NCBI GenBank assembly: GCA_964471755.1 | Contig: CAYYJM010000185.1 | Location: 1 to 12,869 of the forward strand | DNA length: 12,869 nt | Source: CAYYJM01 sp964471755 | Lineage (GTDB): Bacteria > Planctomycetota > Planctomycetia > Gemmatales > Gemmataceae | Direction: 5' to 3' | Part shown: positions 6,196 through 12,811 of the stretch, in pieces | Numbering within the stretch: the first letter of the stretch is position 1 | Layout of the letters: each line of letters begins with the position of its first letter | Notes under the pieces: generated by a model | The model's input: only the letters and a program-made list of their open reading frames with translations | Database searches by the model: none | Told to the model about the DNA's origin: nothing | Position numbers and translations under genes: made by a program

Positions 6196-8493
6196 ATGTC
6201 CACGCAACGTTACAGCGGTTTGTGGTTTCCGATCCTGCTCGGGTTGTTGCTTCTGCTCGTCGTGCCGGCCGCTCTCCTGCTTCTGCTCGCCCTACTCGGT
6301 TACGAGGGCGAAGTCAACGCCTGGCTCTGGCACAACTTTGGCCTGCGTTACCAGACGTACCTGCCCGCCTGGGCCGCGCTCGTTCTGCTTCTGCTGCCCA
6401 TACTCGTGCTGTTGCTCTACTTCCTCAAGATGAAACGGAAGCCACTGGAAGTCCCGAGTACCTTCCTGTGGCGCAAGAGCATCGAGGACCTGCAGGTCAA
6501 CAGTTTCTTTCAGTGGTTGCGAAACAACGCGCTGCTGCTCCTGCAACTGCTCATCATCCTCGTGCTGATCTACACCGCACTGGCACTCCAGTCGCAGGCA
6601 TCGGTGACGGCTGGGAAGTATTTCATCCTGCTCATCGATAGTTCCGCCAGCATGAACACGCGTGACGTTGGCGAGGGGAACGATCGTGGGAGTCGGATCG
6701 ACGAGGCCAGGCGGCAGGCCCTGGCGATCATCGACGGCCATCGCGAGGGCGACGTTGGCATGGTGATCGAATTCAACTCGGAATCGCGCGTCCGACAGGA
6801 TTACACGACCGATCGCAGCCTGCTCCGACTGGCCGTGCAGCGCATCCAGCCTACCAACCGCACGACGCGCATCGACGACGCTCTCGCTCTGGCGGACAGT
6901 CTGGCGAATCCGCGCAAATCGACGGAGAACGAGGCGATCGCCCCTCGCGGCGTCGATCCGGGTCAGGCCCGGCAGTACGTCGCCACGGACGGCATCAAGG
7001 CCGACGTCCATCTGTTCACCGATGGCGGTTTCATCGAGGGCGGATCGTTCGCGGCCGGGAATCTTGATCTGCTCTACCACCGCATCGGCACGCCGGGTGC
7101 TGAGGCGGTGGACAACGTCGGCATCGTCGATTTCAATGCCGCGCGGGAACCGGGGTCGGCCACGCTGCGCGTGTTTCTGCGCGTACAGAACTTCCGCAAA
7201 TCGGCGTTGCAATGCAAACTCGAGTTGGAAGCTCGCGTTCCCGGTCAGGGCGGATTGATTCTTCGTAGCCGCGACCTGGACATACGGGGACGAGTCGTCA
7301 CGCCTCATGATCCCAAATCGAATCAATCGGGAGATGATCTGCCCGGCGAAGCGGTCGCCAGCTTCGATCTCGAACTCGATCCAACGATTCCGGCAACGTT
7401 GCATGCTCGTCTTCGTCACGGCAGTGACGCCTTTCCAATCGACGATGAAGCCTGGCTGGCCATCAACCCCATCCGACAGGCCCGCGTGCTGATCGTGACA
7501 CCCGGCAATCCGGTGTTGAGTTACTTCTTCGACAACGAAGCAACACGAAAAGTCGCCCGGGTGGAGTATCTCAAGCCGGAAGATCTGCGAACGGAAGCCT
7601 ACGCCCGGCCAGCTCGCAACGGAAGTTTCGACCTGGTCCTCTTCGACCGCTGTGCGCCGCTCGACAGCGAGGGAAAACCGGATGAGAATCTCATGCCCCT
7701 GGCCAATACCTTCTTCATGGGCGATGTGCCGCCGCCGTGGACACGGAGCGATCTGCCTGAGTTGAAGGGCGTCAGCATCCGCAATCCAACCAGCCCACAC
7801 GAACTGATGCAGGGATTGACCCAACTCGACGAGATTCCCTTCACCGGAGCGTTCCGCTTCGAGTTGGATCCGCGCAAGAATCCAGACGTACCGCCACGGA
7901 CGGCCCGACTCCTCGAATGCGATGGCGACACGGCCGCCCTGTTCTTGCTCGAACGCCGGGCGTTCCGCGATCTGGTCCTCGCCTTACCGCTGCTGAATGT
8001 CAAGCCGGACGGCTCGATGGAGTGGTTCACCCTCTGGCCGATCCGACCGCAATTTCCGCTCTTCCTGCGCAACGTCGTCCTCAACCTGGGCAACGTGCGG
8101 GAAGATCCGGCCAGCGACCGGGTCCGGCCCGGTCAGGTGATGGCCCTTCGGCCCGATGCTGCGGTCGAAACCATTGACGTTTGGCAACCCGGAGCCGAGG
8201 TGCCGGTGCCGCTGGAACGCTCGGCCCGGGGCGACTTTCTGTTCAAGGGAACCGAGACGCAGGGATTCTATGCGGCCGAGTGGGAGGGTGGTCGTCGCGG
8301 ATTCGCCGTCAACCTGCTCGATGACGCCGAGAGCAATGTCCAGCCGCGCGACGTGGTGCAGATCGGTGAGCAGGTACTCGGAGCCGAGGGCCGGGTCGGC
8401 AAGCCGCGCGACCTGTGGAAATGGGCCGCTCTCGCGGCCCTGGGACTACTCCTGCTCGAATGGGCGTTCTATCACCGCCGGATTCTGCACTGA
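6196..8493 (+). CDS. Large BatA-like membrane protein with a von Willebrand factor A domain
   Basis: This 765-residue membrane-anchored protein has hydrophobic helices at about 8-34, 58-77 and 112-131. Between the second and third lies the BatA N-terminal signature (RKPLEVPSTFLWRKSIEDLQ). A VWA domain follows with an intact MIDAS: D148-S-S-A-S152, threonines near T223/T224, and D276 in LFTDGG. The central part (about 310-720) looks like beta-sandwich and Rossmann-like domains, as is usual in long planctomycete VWA proteins, and a final helix (about 741-758) ends in a short basic tail. The VWA domain probably binds a partner protein through a metal ion outside the membrane. The start has GAGGG 5 bases upstream and lies 9 bases after the DUF58 stop. 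The last 22 bases overlap convergent sigma-like gene B. The specific cellular role is unknown. Confidence 0.9.
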   Translation: MSTQRYSGLWFPILLGLLLLLVVPAALLLLLALLGYEGEVNAWLWHNFGLRYQTYLPAWAALVLLLLPILVLLLYFLKMKRKPLEVPSTFLWRKSIEDLQVNSFFQWLRNNALLLLQLLIILVLIYTALALQSQASVTAGKYFILLIDSSASMNTRDVGEGNDRGSRIDEARRQALAIIDGHREGDVGMVIEFNSESRVRQDYTTDRSLLRLAVQRIQPTNRTTRIDDALALADSLANPRKSTENEAIAPRGVDPGQARQYVATDGIKADVHLFTDGGFIEGGSFAAGNLDLLYHRIGTPGAEAVDNVGIVDFNAAREPGSATLRVFLRVQNFRKSALQCKLELEARVPGQGGLILRSRDLDIRGRVVTPHDPKSNQSGDDLPGEAVASFDLELDPTIPATLHARLRHGSDAFPIDDEAWLAINPIRQARVLIVTPGNPVLSYFFDNEATRKVARVEYLKPEDLRTEAYARPARNGSFDLVLFDRCAPLDSEGKPDENLMPLANTFFMGDVPPPWTRSDLPELKGVSIRNPTSPHELMQGLTQLDEIPFTGAFRFELDPRKNPDVPPRTARLLECDGDTAALFLLERRAFRDLVLALPLLNVKPDGSMEWFTLWPIRPQFPLFLRNVVLNLGNVREDPASDRVRPGQVMALRPDAAVETIDVWQPGAEVPVPLERSARGDFLFKGTETQGFYAAEWEGGRRGFAVNLLDDAESNVQPRDVVQIGEQVLGAEGRVGKPRDLWKWAALAALGLLLLEWAFYHRRILH

Positions 8494-9359
8494 GCCGTCG
8501 AACGCCGTGGGGCGCGCGTCTCCAGCCAGGACTCGACGTCCGCCTGCCACGTCTCCAGGCCGAGGTGCCGGATGCCCCAGGCGACGGCTCGCTTCCGCCA
8601 CTGCCGCCAGGTCTCGGCATTCAGGCCGACCACGCCCGGCAGATCCGCCAGCAGGGCAACGACGCGATCGTCGGTCGGATTCCTACCACTGACCTCCAGC
8701 CCCTCGACCAGGATGTCCCAGACGCCCTCCAGCCCCGGCCAGTCGGCCTGGACCTTGCGGGCAGCGTCGGCCTCCGACCACGGCAACTGCTGCTCGGCCC
8801 GGCCCGTGCGTGTCTCGCCCCAGACGGCCAACGCCTTGCGTGACCGCTTCAGCCGCGAGACGGTCGCCAGGCGAAAGGAGATCAGCAGGACGGCATGGAA
8901 GTCCGTCTTCTGCCGCTTCGAGGCCGGCGTCTGGCCGAGTTGCTCCAGTGCCTGCTCCAGGCGATTGTCGCGATCCTCCTGCGCTGCCCCGCTCTCGTCG
9001 CCGTCGTTCGGCTGGCGGTGATCCGCAACGTCCATCCGTGGCGACAGGTTACGACAACGCCGCCGAGCCCGGACCTCATCGCGGGCCAGGTTCCGCAGCG
9101 TCGTTTCCAGCCAGGAGGTGAAGCGGCCCTTCTCCTGGCGGTAACTGCCCAGACGCCGAGGCAGTTTCTCCAGCACGTTGTTCACCAGTTGATCGCAGCC
9201 CAACTGCCCCTCCAGGCGCTGCGCCCGCGGCAGGACGACAGAGAAGAGCAGCCGTCGCCACAAGGCCGCGTGGTCGCTCGCGGGCAGTTCGCCTCGGGCC
9301 AGGCGATCCGCCAGTTGGTCGATGTCAATCGTGTTTTCCGACTCTTGATCCGGACTCAA
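8472..9359 (-). CDS. Sigma-70 region 2-like protein with an unusual long C-terminal half (paralog B)
   Basis: This 295-residue soluble protein resembles ECF sigma region 2 at residues 34-101: an LVLPRAQRL helix, then CDQLVNNVLEKL, then EKGRFTSWLETTLRNLARDE and an arginine cluster (compare the ECF pattern GsFraWLyriArNlalDelRrrrR). The rest (about 120-295) has no recognisable sigma region 4. It shares with paralog A the blocks QKTDFHAVL (150-158), LPW (192-194), a DDxVVALL segment and WRQWR (251-255). A very divergent region 4 is possible. The start is uncertain. The frame opens at a TTG at 9407, but the TTG at 9359 aligns within one residue with the ATG of paralog A and has G-rich sequence upstream, so 9359 is used. 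It could be a transcription initiation factor or an unrelated DNA-binding protein. It overlaps the VWA gene by 22 bp. Confidence 0.75.
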   Translation of the reverse strand: MSPDQESENTIDIDQLADRLARGELPASDHAALWRRLLFSVVLPRAQRLEGQLGCDQLVNNVLEKLPRRLGSYRQEKGRFTSWLETTLRNLARDEVRARRRCRNLSPRMDVADHRQPNDGDESGAAQEDRDNRLEQALEQLGQTPASKRQKTDFHAVLLISFRLATVSRLKRSRKALAVWGETRTGRAEQQLPWSEADAARKVQADWPGLEGVWDILVEGLEVSGRNPTDDRVVALLADLPGVVGLNAETWRQWRKRAVAWGIRHLGLETWQADVESWLETRAPRRSTAQCRIRR

Positions 9360-9449
9360 GCCACACCCCCATGAAGTGGTTCCTCGCGTCCTCCTGGCCC
9401 CCGCCAAAAAGACAACGCATTCGCGACATGGTTCGGCCCCGCATCAGTG

Positions 9450-9478
9450 GTTACGCGGGGACGTTCAGTTTTGTGACA
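9450..9478 (-). promoter_or_regulatory. Candidate ECF-type promoter upstream of sigma-like gene B
   Basis: Read on the minus strand, TGTCACA (9478-9472) is followed after 16 bases by CGTAAC (9455-9450). The start codon at 9359 lies about 90 bases beyond. The same TGTCACAAA 9-mer with CGTTAT 15 bases later precedes paralog A. TGTCACA resembles the -35 described for ECF41-type promoters, and CGT is common in ECF -10 boxes. The -10 region also lies inside a hairpin with 6-bp arms CCCCGC/GCGGGG (9437-9442, 9455-9460). No mapping data support it. Confidence 0.4.
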
Positions 9479-9507
9479 CGAATCGGAAGAATTGTCGCCA
9501 AGCCGGA

Positions 9508-10212
9508 TCAGCGCGACTGGCGGAGCAGCGCGTCGAGAACCGCGGAAGTGAACGGTGCCGGTGCGACCGGAGCGGCGTCGTCCAGGATCGGGTCGAGGAT
9601 CGCCTCGAACTTGAGCAGGGTAACGGCGAGATCATAGTTCTCCTGTTCGAGATCGGGATGCATCGTATCGCAGAGTCGTTCCACCTCGGGTCTGAGGACA
9701 GCGAACAGCTTGCCATGCCGCTCGACCCAGGTCCGGCACTGGGAGAGAAGGTCGTCCAGGTCGGGACGGATGGCCCGGGGCTGAAGACTCGCGACCGTGG
9801 CGACGGCGGCCTCCGTATCATCCAGTGCAGCGAGCAGTTCGCGTAGTAACTCGGGCGTCGCCTGGGTGAAGACCCGGGCGGTCCAGTCTGACCAGGCCGC
9901 CAGTGGGTGCCCCGTGAGTATCTCTGCCAGGGTGTCGCCCGTCTCCCGGGCGAGTTTCTCGCGGACCTTACCGGGCAAGGAACGCGCTTCGGCTGGTAAG
10001 AACCGGGGAGCCGTTCGCTCCAACTTTCCCACGCAGGAGAGCAGTTCGAACCGTTCGCGGAGGGTCAGCCGTTGCAGTGGGACTTGCAGACGCTGAACGA
10101 TCACGGCGGACCAGCGTTCGATTTCCGGCAGGGAGGGTCCCCGGAGTTCCACGCGGGCCTCATGCCGAAAGTCGTTTCGCGGTTGATTACGGTCGTTGCG
10201 TCCAGGATTCAT
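9508..10212 (-). CDS. Unrecognised helical protein M, encoded between the two sigma-like paralogs
   Basis: I do not recognise this 234-residue protein. The first 25 or so residues are polar and basic (MNPGRNDRNQPRNDFRHEAR), probably disordered. The remainder is rich in Leu, Glu, Arg and Ala and predicted almost wholly helical, with no signal peptide, transmembrane segment or catalytic motif. Cysteines occur singly in LLSCVGKL, SQCRTW and ERLCDT, not as a zinc-site pair. The ATG at 10212 has GGAGG 9 bases upstream. It starts 59 bases after paralog A and ends about 150 bases before paralog B, all on one strand. That position makes a partner, such as an anti-sigma or adaptor, the natural guess. 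This is inference from context only: the sequence shows no known anti-sigma fold, and it is not obviously homologous to A or B. Confidence 0.7.
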   Translation of the reverse strand: MNPGRNDRNQPRNDFRHEARVELRGPSLPEIERWSAVIVQRLQVPLQRLTLRERFELLSCVGKLERTAPRFLPAEARSLPGKVREKLARETGDTLAEILTGHPLAAWSDWTARVFTQATPELLRELLAALDDTEAAVATVASLQPRAIRPDLDDLLSQCRTWVERHGKLFAVLRPEVERLCDTMHPDLEQENYDLAVTLLKFEAILDPILDDAAPVAPAPFTSAVLDALLRQSR

Positions 10213-10227
10213 GGCTGATTGCCTCCG

Positions 10228-10249
10228 AAAACGGACCTCAGTCGGTCCG
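10228..10249 (-). terminator. Hairpin plus T-run between sigma-like gene A and gene M
   Basis: On the minus strand CGGACC (10249-10244) and GGTCCG (10237-10232) form a 6-bp stem with a 6-base loop, followed directly by TTTT (10231-10228). It lies 22 bases after the stop of gene A and immediately before the GGAGG of gene M. This fits a weak intrinsic terminator or an attenuator controlling read-through into M. Confidence 0.45.
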
Positions 10250-10271
10250 GTTCATCTCCAGTCGGAACCGC

Positions 10272-11123
10272 TCAGAACCACTCGGCGACGGTGCGGTCCC
10301 ATCGATCCGTGCCGAGGAATTCGCTGGCCGCCTGGGTGGCACGGGTGCGCCATTGCCGCCAGGCAACCGAGGTCAGGCCCGTCACTCCGGGCAGGGGGGC
10401 CAAGAGGGCGACGACATCGTCGTCAGTCAGCAGGTCGTCTGTTCGATCCAGTTCCGCGGCGAGGACGGCCCAGACCGTGTCCAGTTTCGGCCAGCCCGAC
10501 TGGATCTCGGCGGCGGCCTCGCTCACCGTCCAGGGCAAGCGGACCGTGGTGAGGCCGGCTCGGGTCTGCCCCAGGTTGGCGAGAGCGTCGCGGTGGCCAC
10601 GCAGTCGGCGGGCCATCGCCAGGCGAAGTTCCAGCACCAGCACGGCGTGGTAGTCCGTCTTCTGCTGGCGAGCCCGAGGCCGCTGCTCCAGGTCGTCCAG
10701 GGCCTTTCGCAGGGCCGCGAGCGCCTGGGCCAGTAGATCATCCAGCGACAGCGTCGGCTCTTCATCGCCGGGAGTACGTCGGTCGGCGACCTGGTCGATG
10801 TTGGGCAGAGCGAATCCGCCGCGCCGCCGACACTTGCGTTTCTCGTCGCGGGCCAGGTTGACTAGGGTGCGTTCCAGCCAGCGCGGAAAGCGGCCTTTGG
10901 CCCGGCGGTAGCGAGCCAGGCGGCTGCGCAGTTTCGTCTCGGCCGCTGCTCCCAGGGTGTCGCAGTCGAGTTCTTCTTCGAGCCGCTGGATCATGGGTAG
11001 CACGATCGTCGTCTCCAGGTGTGTCCAGAGGACCTCGGCCTCCGCAGGGGGCAGAGTGCCGCAGGCCAGGCTGTCCGCCACCGCATCCACGTCCTGATCC
11101 AGATGTTGTGTCGCCTCGCACAT
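10272..11123 (-). CDS. Sigma-70 region 2-like protein with an unusual long C-terminal half (paralog A)
   Basis: This 283-residue protein is colinear with paralog B over its whole length. The region 2-like part (33-101) contains LPMIQRLEEELDCD, KGRFPRWLERTLVNLARDE (76-94) and a basic run. Shared C-terminal blocks are QKTDYHAVL (154-162), RLPW (195-198), DDDVVALLAPLPGVTGL and WRQWR (255-259). Canonical ECF factors are about 180-200 residues with a region 4 helix-turn-helix, and none is evident here. A TTG at 11222 and an ATG at 11204 are also in frame. The ATG at 11123 is chosen because GAGG lies 7 bases upstream, because paralog B begins at the equivalent point, and because a candidate promoter at 11185-11212 would lie inside the longer versions. 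DUF1501 ends 95 bases upstream, and gene M follows after 59 bases. Confidence 0.78.
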   Translation of the reverse strand: MCEATQHLDQDVDAVADSLACGTLPPAEAEVLWTHLETTIVLPMIQRLEEELDCDTLGAAAETKLRSRLARYRRAKGRFPRWLERTLVNLARDEKRKCRRRGGFALPNIDQVADRRTPGDEEPTLSLDDLLAQALAALRKALDDLEQRPRARQQKTDYHAVLVLELRLAMARRLRGHRDALANLGQTRAGLTTVRLPWTVSEAAAEIQSGWPKLDTVWAVLAAELDRTDDLLTDDDVVALLAPLPGVTGLTSVAWRQWRTRATQAASEFLGTDRWDRTVAEWF

Positions 11124-11125
11124 CA

Positions 11126-11134
11126 CCTTTCCTC
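11126..11134 (-). promoter_or_regulatory. Ribosome binding site of sigma-like gene A
   Basis: GAGGAAAGG on the minus strand precedes the ATG at 11123, with GAGG spaced 7 bases away. It supports the internal start over in-frame starts at 11204 (ATG) and 11222 (TTG), which lack a comparable purine-rich site. Confidence 0.6.
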
Positions 11135-11184
11135 GAGCCTGGGGAGTTCGCTGGCGATCCGACTCGTGGCTCGTTGTTGCCTCG

Positions 11185-11212
11185 ATAACGTCGCCGCTTT
11201 CCATTTGTGACA
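11185..11212 (-). promoter_or_regulatory. Candidate ECF-type promoter upstream of sigma-like gene A
   Basis: On the minus strand TGTCACA (11212-11206) is followed after 15 bases by CGTTAT (11190-11185), just beyond the DUF1501 stop. The 9-mer TGTCACAAA is identical to the one upstream of paralog B. The ATG at 11123 would give a leader of about 55 bases. An 8-bp palindrome AGAATTCT (11212-11219) abuts the -35 element. Confidence 0.45.
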
Positions 11213-11218
11213 GAATTC

Positions 11219-12604
11219 TCAAGCAAGAAGTTCGGAAACGGGTCGCCCGTCCGGTTGTAGTTCAAACGGCCGGCCCTCCCAGTCGGACGCCACCAGATCG
11301 GTGATACCGAGCAGGGTGTAAAGCGTGGCGGCCACGTCGGATGGAGAAACGGGGCGATCGCTGGGATAGGCCCCGATCTTGTCCGAACTACCGACCGTCC
11401 GGCCACCCGGCACCCCGCCCCCGGCCAGGAGGGCGAACTGGCAATCCGTCCAGTGATCGCGTCCCGCCCCGGCCGGGCCGCCCGAGCGCGGATCGCCGAT
11501 CTTCGGCTTGCGGCCCATCTCGCTCAGGACGAGAACCACCGTCGTCTCCAGCAGGCCGCGCTGGTGCAGATCGTCGAGCAGGGCCGAGAAGCCGCGATCA
11601 AACTCGGGCAGCAGATGATCCTTCAGACATTTGAAGTTGCCGCCGTGCGTGTCCCAGCCGCCGGCACTCTTGCAGAGCGCGTTCAGGGCCGGGTTCTCCT
11701 GCCAGAAGACGGAGACGAACGGTACGCCAACCTCGACCAGGCGACGAGCCAGGAGCAGGCTCATGCCGTTGACCCCGGGGCCGTAGCGCTGGCGAAGCCG
11801 CTCCGGCTCGCGATGCAGGTCGAAGACATCGCGAATCTTGCTCGAACCGAGCAGGGAGAACGCCTTGCGCTGCTGCAAGGAATAGTCGTCGTGCGGAGCC
11901 TGGTCGAACGAATGTCGAGCGGCATCGAAGGCGTCGAGCAGACCACGACGATCGTTCAGACGCGGGCCGTTCAGGTCGGAGGCCAGGGCCAGGGCGGGGA
12001 CGGAGAACTCCAGCGGCTTCTCACGACTGCCGAGCAGGTAGACCGGGTCGTATTGCAGGCCGAGCTTCGCGGCGAACTGGCCGGGTCGGGTGTACTGCGG
12101 TGCCCCAGGCTTCTGGGGAAGCGTGAGCAGGGCCGGCAGGGCCGGCAGGGCCGGCTTCTTGCTCGCGACAACGGAACCGATGAACGGCCAGTCGTCGGGC
12201 ATCGGCTTGCGATTGTTCAGGAGCAGACGAAAGGTCGGGTCGGGCTCACGGCCGGTGAGGTTGTAGTAGTAGCCGGCATGGTGGTCGCCGGTGCCCTTGC
12301 CGCCATGACCGAACGAGCGAACGATCGCCAGATGGTGGGCCTGCTGCGCGACGAGCGGAAGATGCTCGCAGATGCGGACGCCCGGGGCGCTGGTGGCGAT
12401 GGGCTGGAACTCGCCGCGAAACTCGGCCGGGGCGTCCGGCTTCAGATCGAAGGAATCGATGTGCGAGGCACCGCCGCACAGGAAGAAGAGGATCACGGAG
12501 CGGGCCTTGCCCCGGATCGAGGCGGCCGGCGCGAGACCGGTCAGGCCGGCAAGTCCGACGGCGCTGGCCTGGAGAAAGGCGCGGCGATGCAATGGCGGCA
12601 GCAT
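11219..12604 (-). CDS. DUF1501 family protein with a Tat-type signal
   Basis: This 461-residue protein begins MLPPLHRRAFLQASAVGLAG, a twin-arginine signal (RR at 7-8 followed by FLQ and a hydrophobic stretch). It is therefore predicted to be exported. DUF1501 landmarks follow: FFLCGGASHIDSFDLKPDAP, GGWDTHGGNF, VLSEMGRKPKIG and GRDHWTDCQFALLAGGGVPGG. The family has an alkaline-phosphatase/sulfatase-like fold and is greatly expanded in planctomycetes, usually beside a DUF1553/DUF1549 cytochrome-type gene. The biochemical function is not established, and no such partner lies in this window. The start at 12604 is chosen because of the signal peptide and a GAGGA 7 bases upstream. The frame stays open to 12727, but the first residues there would be encoded by the 58-bp repeat. 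It lies upstream of sigma-like gene A on the same strand. Confidence 0.93.
   Translation of the reverse strand: MLPPLHRRAFLQASAVGLAGLTGLAPAASIRGKARSVILFFLCGGASHIDSFDLKPDAPAEFRGEFQPIATSAPGVRICEHLPLVAQQAHHLAIVRSFGHGGKGTGDHHAGYYYNLTGREPDPTFRLLLNNRKPMPDDWPFIGSVVASKKPALPALPALLTLPQKPGAPQYTRPGQFAAKLGLQYDPVYLLGSREKPLEFSVPALALASDLNGPRLNDRRGLLDAFDAARHSFDQAPHDDYSLQQRKAFSLLGSSKIRDVFDLHREPERLRQRYGPGVNGMSLLLARRLVEVGVPFVSVFWQENPALNALCKSAGGWDTHGGNFKCLKDHLLPEFDRGFSALLDDLHQRGLLETTVVLVLSEMGRKPKIGDPRSGGPAGAGRDHWTDCQFALLAGGGVPGGRTVGSSDKIGAYPSDRPVSPSDVAATLYTLLGITDLVASDWEGRPFELQPDGRPVSELLA
12128..12154 (-). repeat. Three tandem 9-bp units within the DUF1501 gene
   Basis: The unit CAGGGCCGG (plus-strand reading) occurs three times in a row and encodes an Ala-Leu-Pro run (PALPALPALL). 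It preserves the frame and is probably slippage-derived, in a loop of the protein. Confidence 0.8.
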
Positions 12605-12611
12605 GGTGTGA

Positions 12612-12616
12612 TCCTC
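12612..12616 (-). promoter_or_regulatory. Ribosome binding site of the DUF1501 gene
   Basis: GAGGA on the minus strand lies 7 bases before the ATG at 12604. It supports this start over the upstream in-frame ATG codons in the 12630-12727 region. Confidence 0.55.
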
Positions 12617-12700
12617 GACAGGGGGCTGATGAGGCATCATCCCATGCCCGAAGGCGTGGGTCAAGCAGGCTGGGCGAACGGGGTGCATCCCCATCGTTGC

Positions 12701-12758
12701 GAAATGTAGGGTGGGCGGGAGCGCCACTGACGCCGCATCGCCACATCAGGCCGGAACA
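12701..12758. repeat. 58-bp direct repeat, copy 1
   Basis: The unit begins GAAATGTAGGGTGGGCGGGA and ends CACATCAGGCCGGAACA. It matches copy 2 at 12812-12869 with two mismatches (T/C and G/T). GGTGGGC in this copy (12710-12716) can pair with GCCCACC at 12765-12771 in the spacer. The stretch 12605-12869 upstream of DUF1501 carries no gene that I can support and consists mainly of these repeats. Confidence 0.9.
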
Positions 12759-12777
12759 GCGCAGGCCCACCAATCCT

Positions 12778-12789
12778 CGCTCCGGAGCG
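12778..12789. repeat. 12-bp perfect palindrome between the direct repeats
   Basis: CGCTCCGGAGCG is its own reverse complement and lies in the 53-bp spacer between the two 58-bp repeats. Confidence 0.7.
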
Positions 12790-12811
12790 CAGCGACACCG
12801 ATCAGAACAAA

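Noticed and set aside
6292..7824. 510-codon open frame on the minus strand, antisense to the VWA gene
   Set aside because: No recognisable motif and biased composition; the plus-strand frame has an intact BatA/VWA architecture.
9437..9460. Hairpin CCCCGC/GCGGGG as the terminator of gene M
   Set aside because: The stem is only 6 bp with a 12-base loop and no immediate T-run. The TTTTT on the minus strand lies about 25 bases further on. It also overlaps the candidate -10 box of gene B.
11453..12709. 418-codon open frame on the plus strand, antisense to DUF1501
   Set aside because: The product is a repetitive Gly/Arg/Glu/Val-rich translation without family features, whereas the minus strand has clear DUF1501 motifs and a Tat signal.
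12605..12727. Upstream extension of DUF1501 to 12727
   Set aside because: It would place 41 residues, partly encoded by the 58-bp repeat, before a clear Tat signal peptide.
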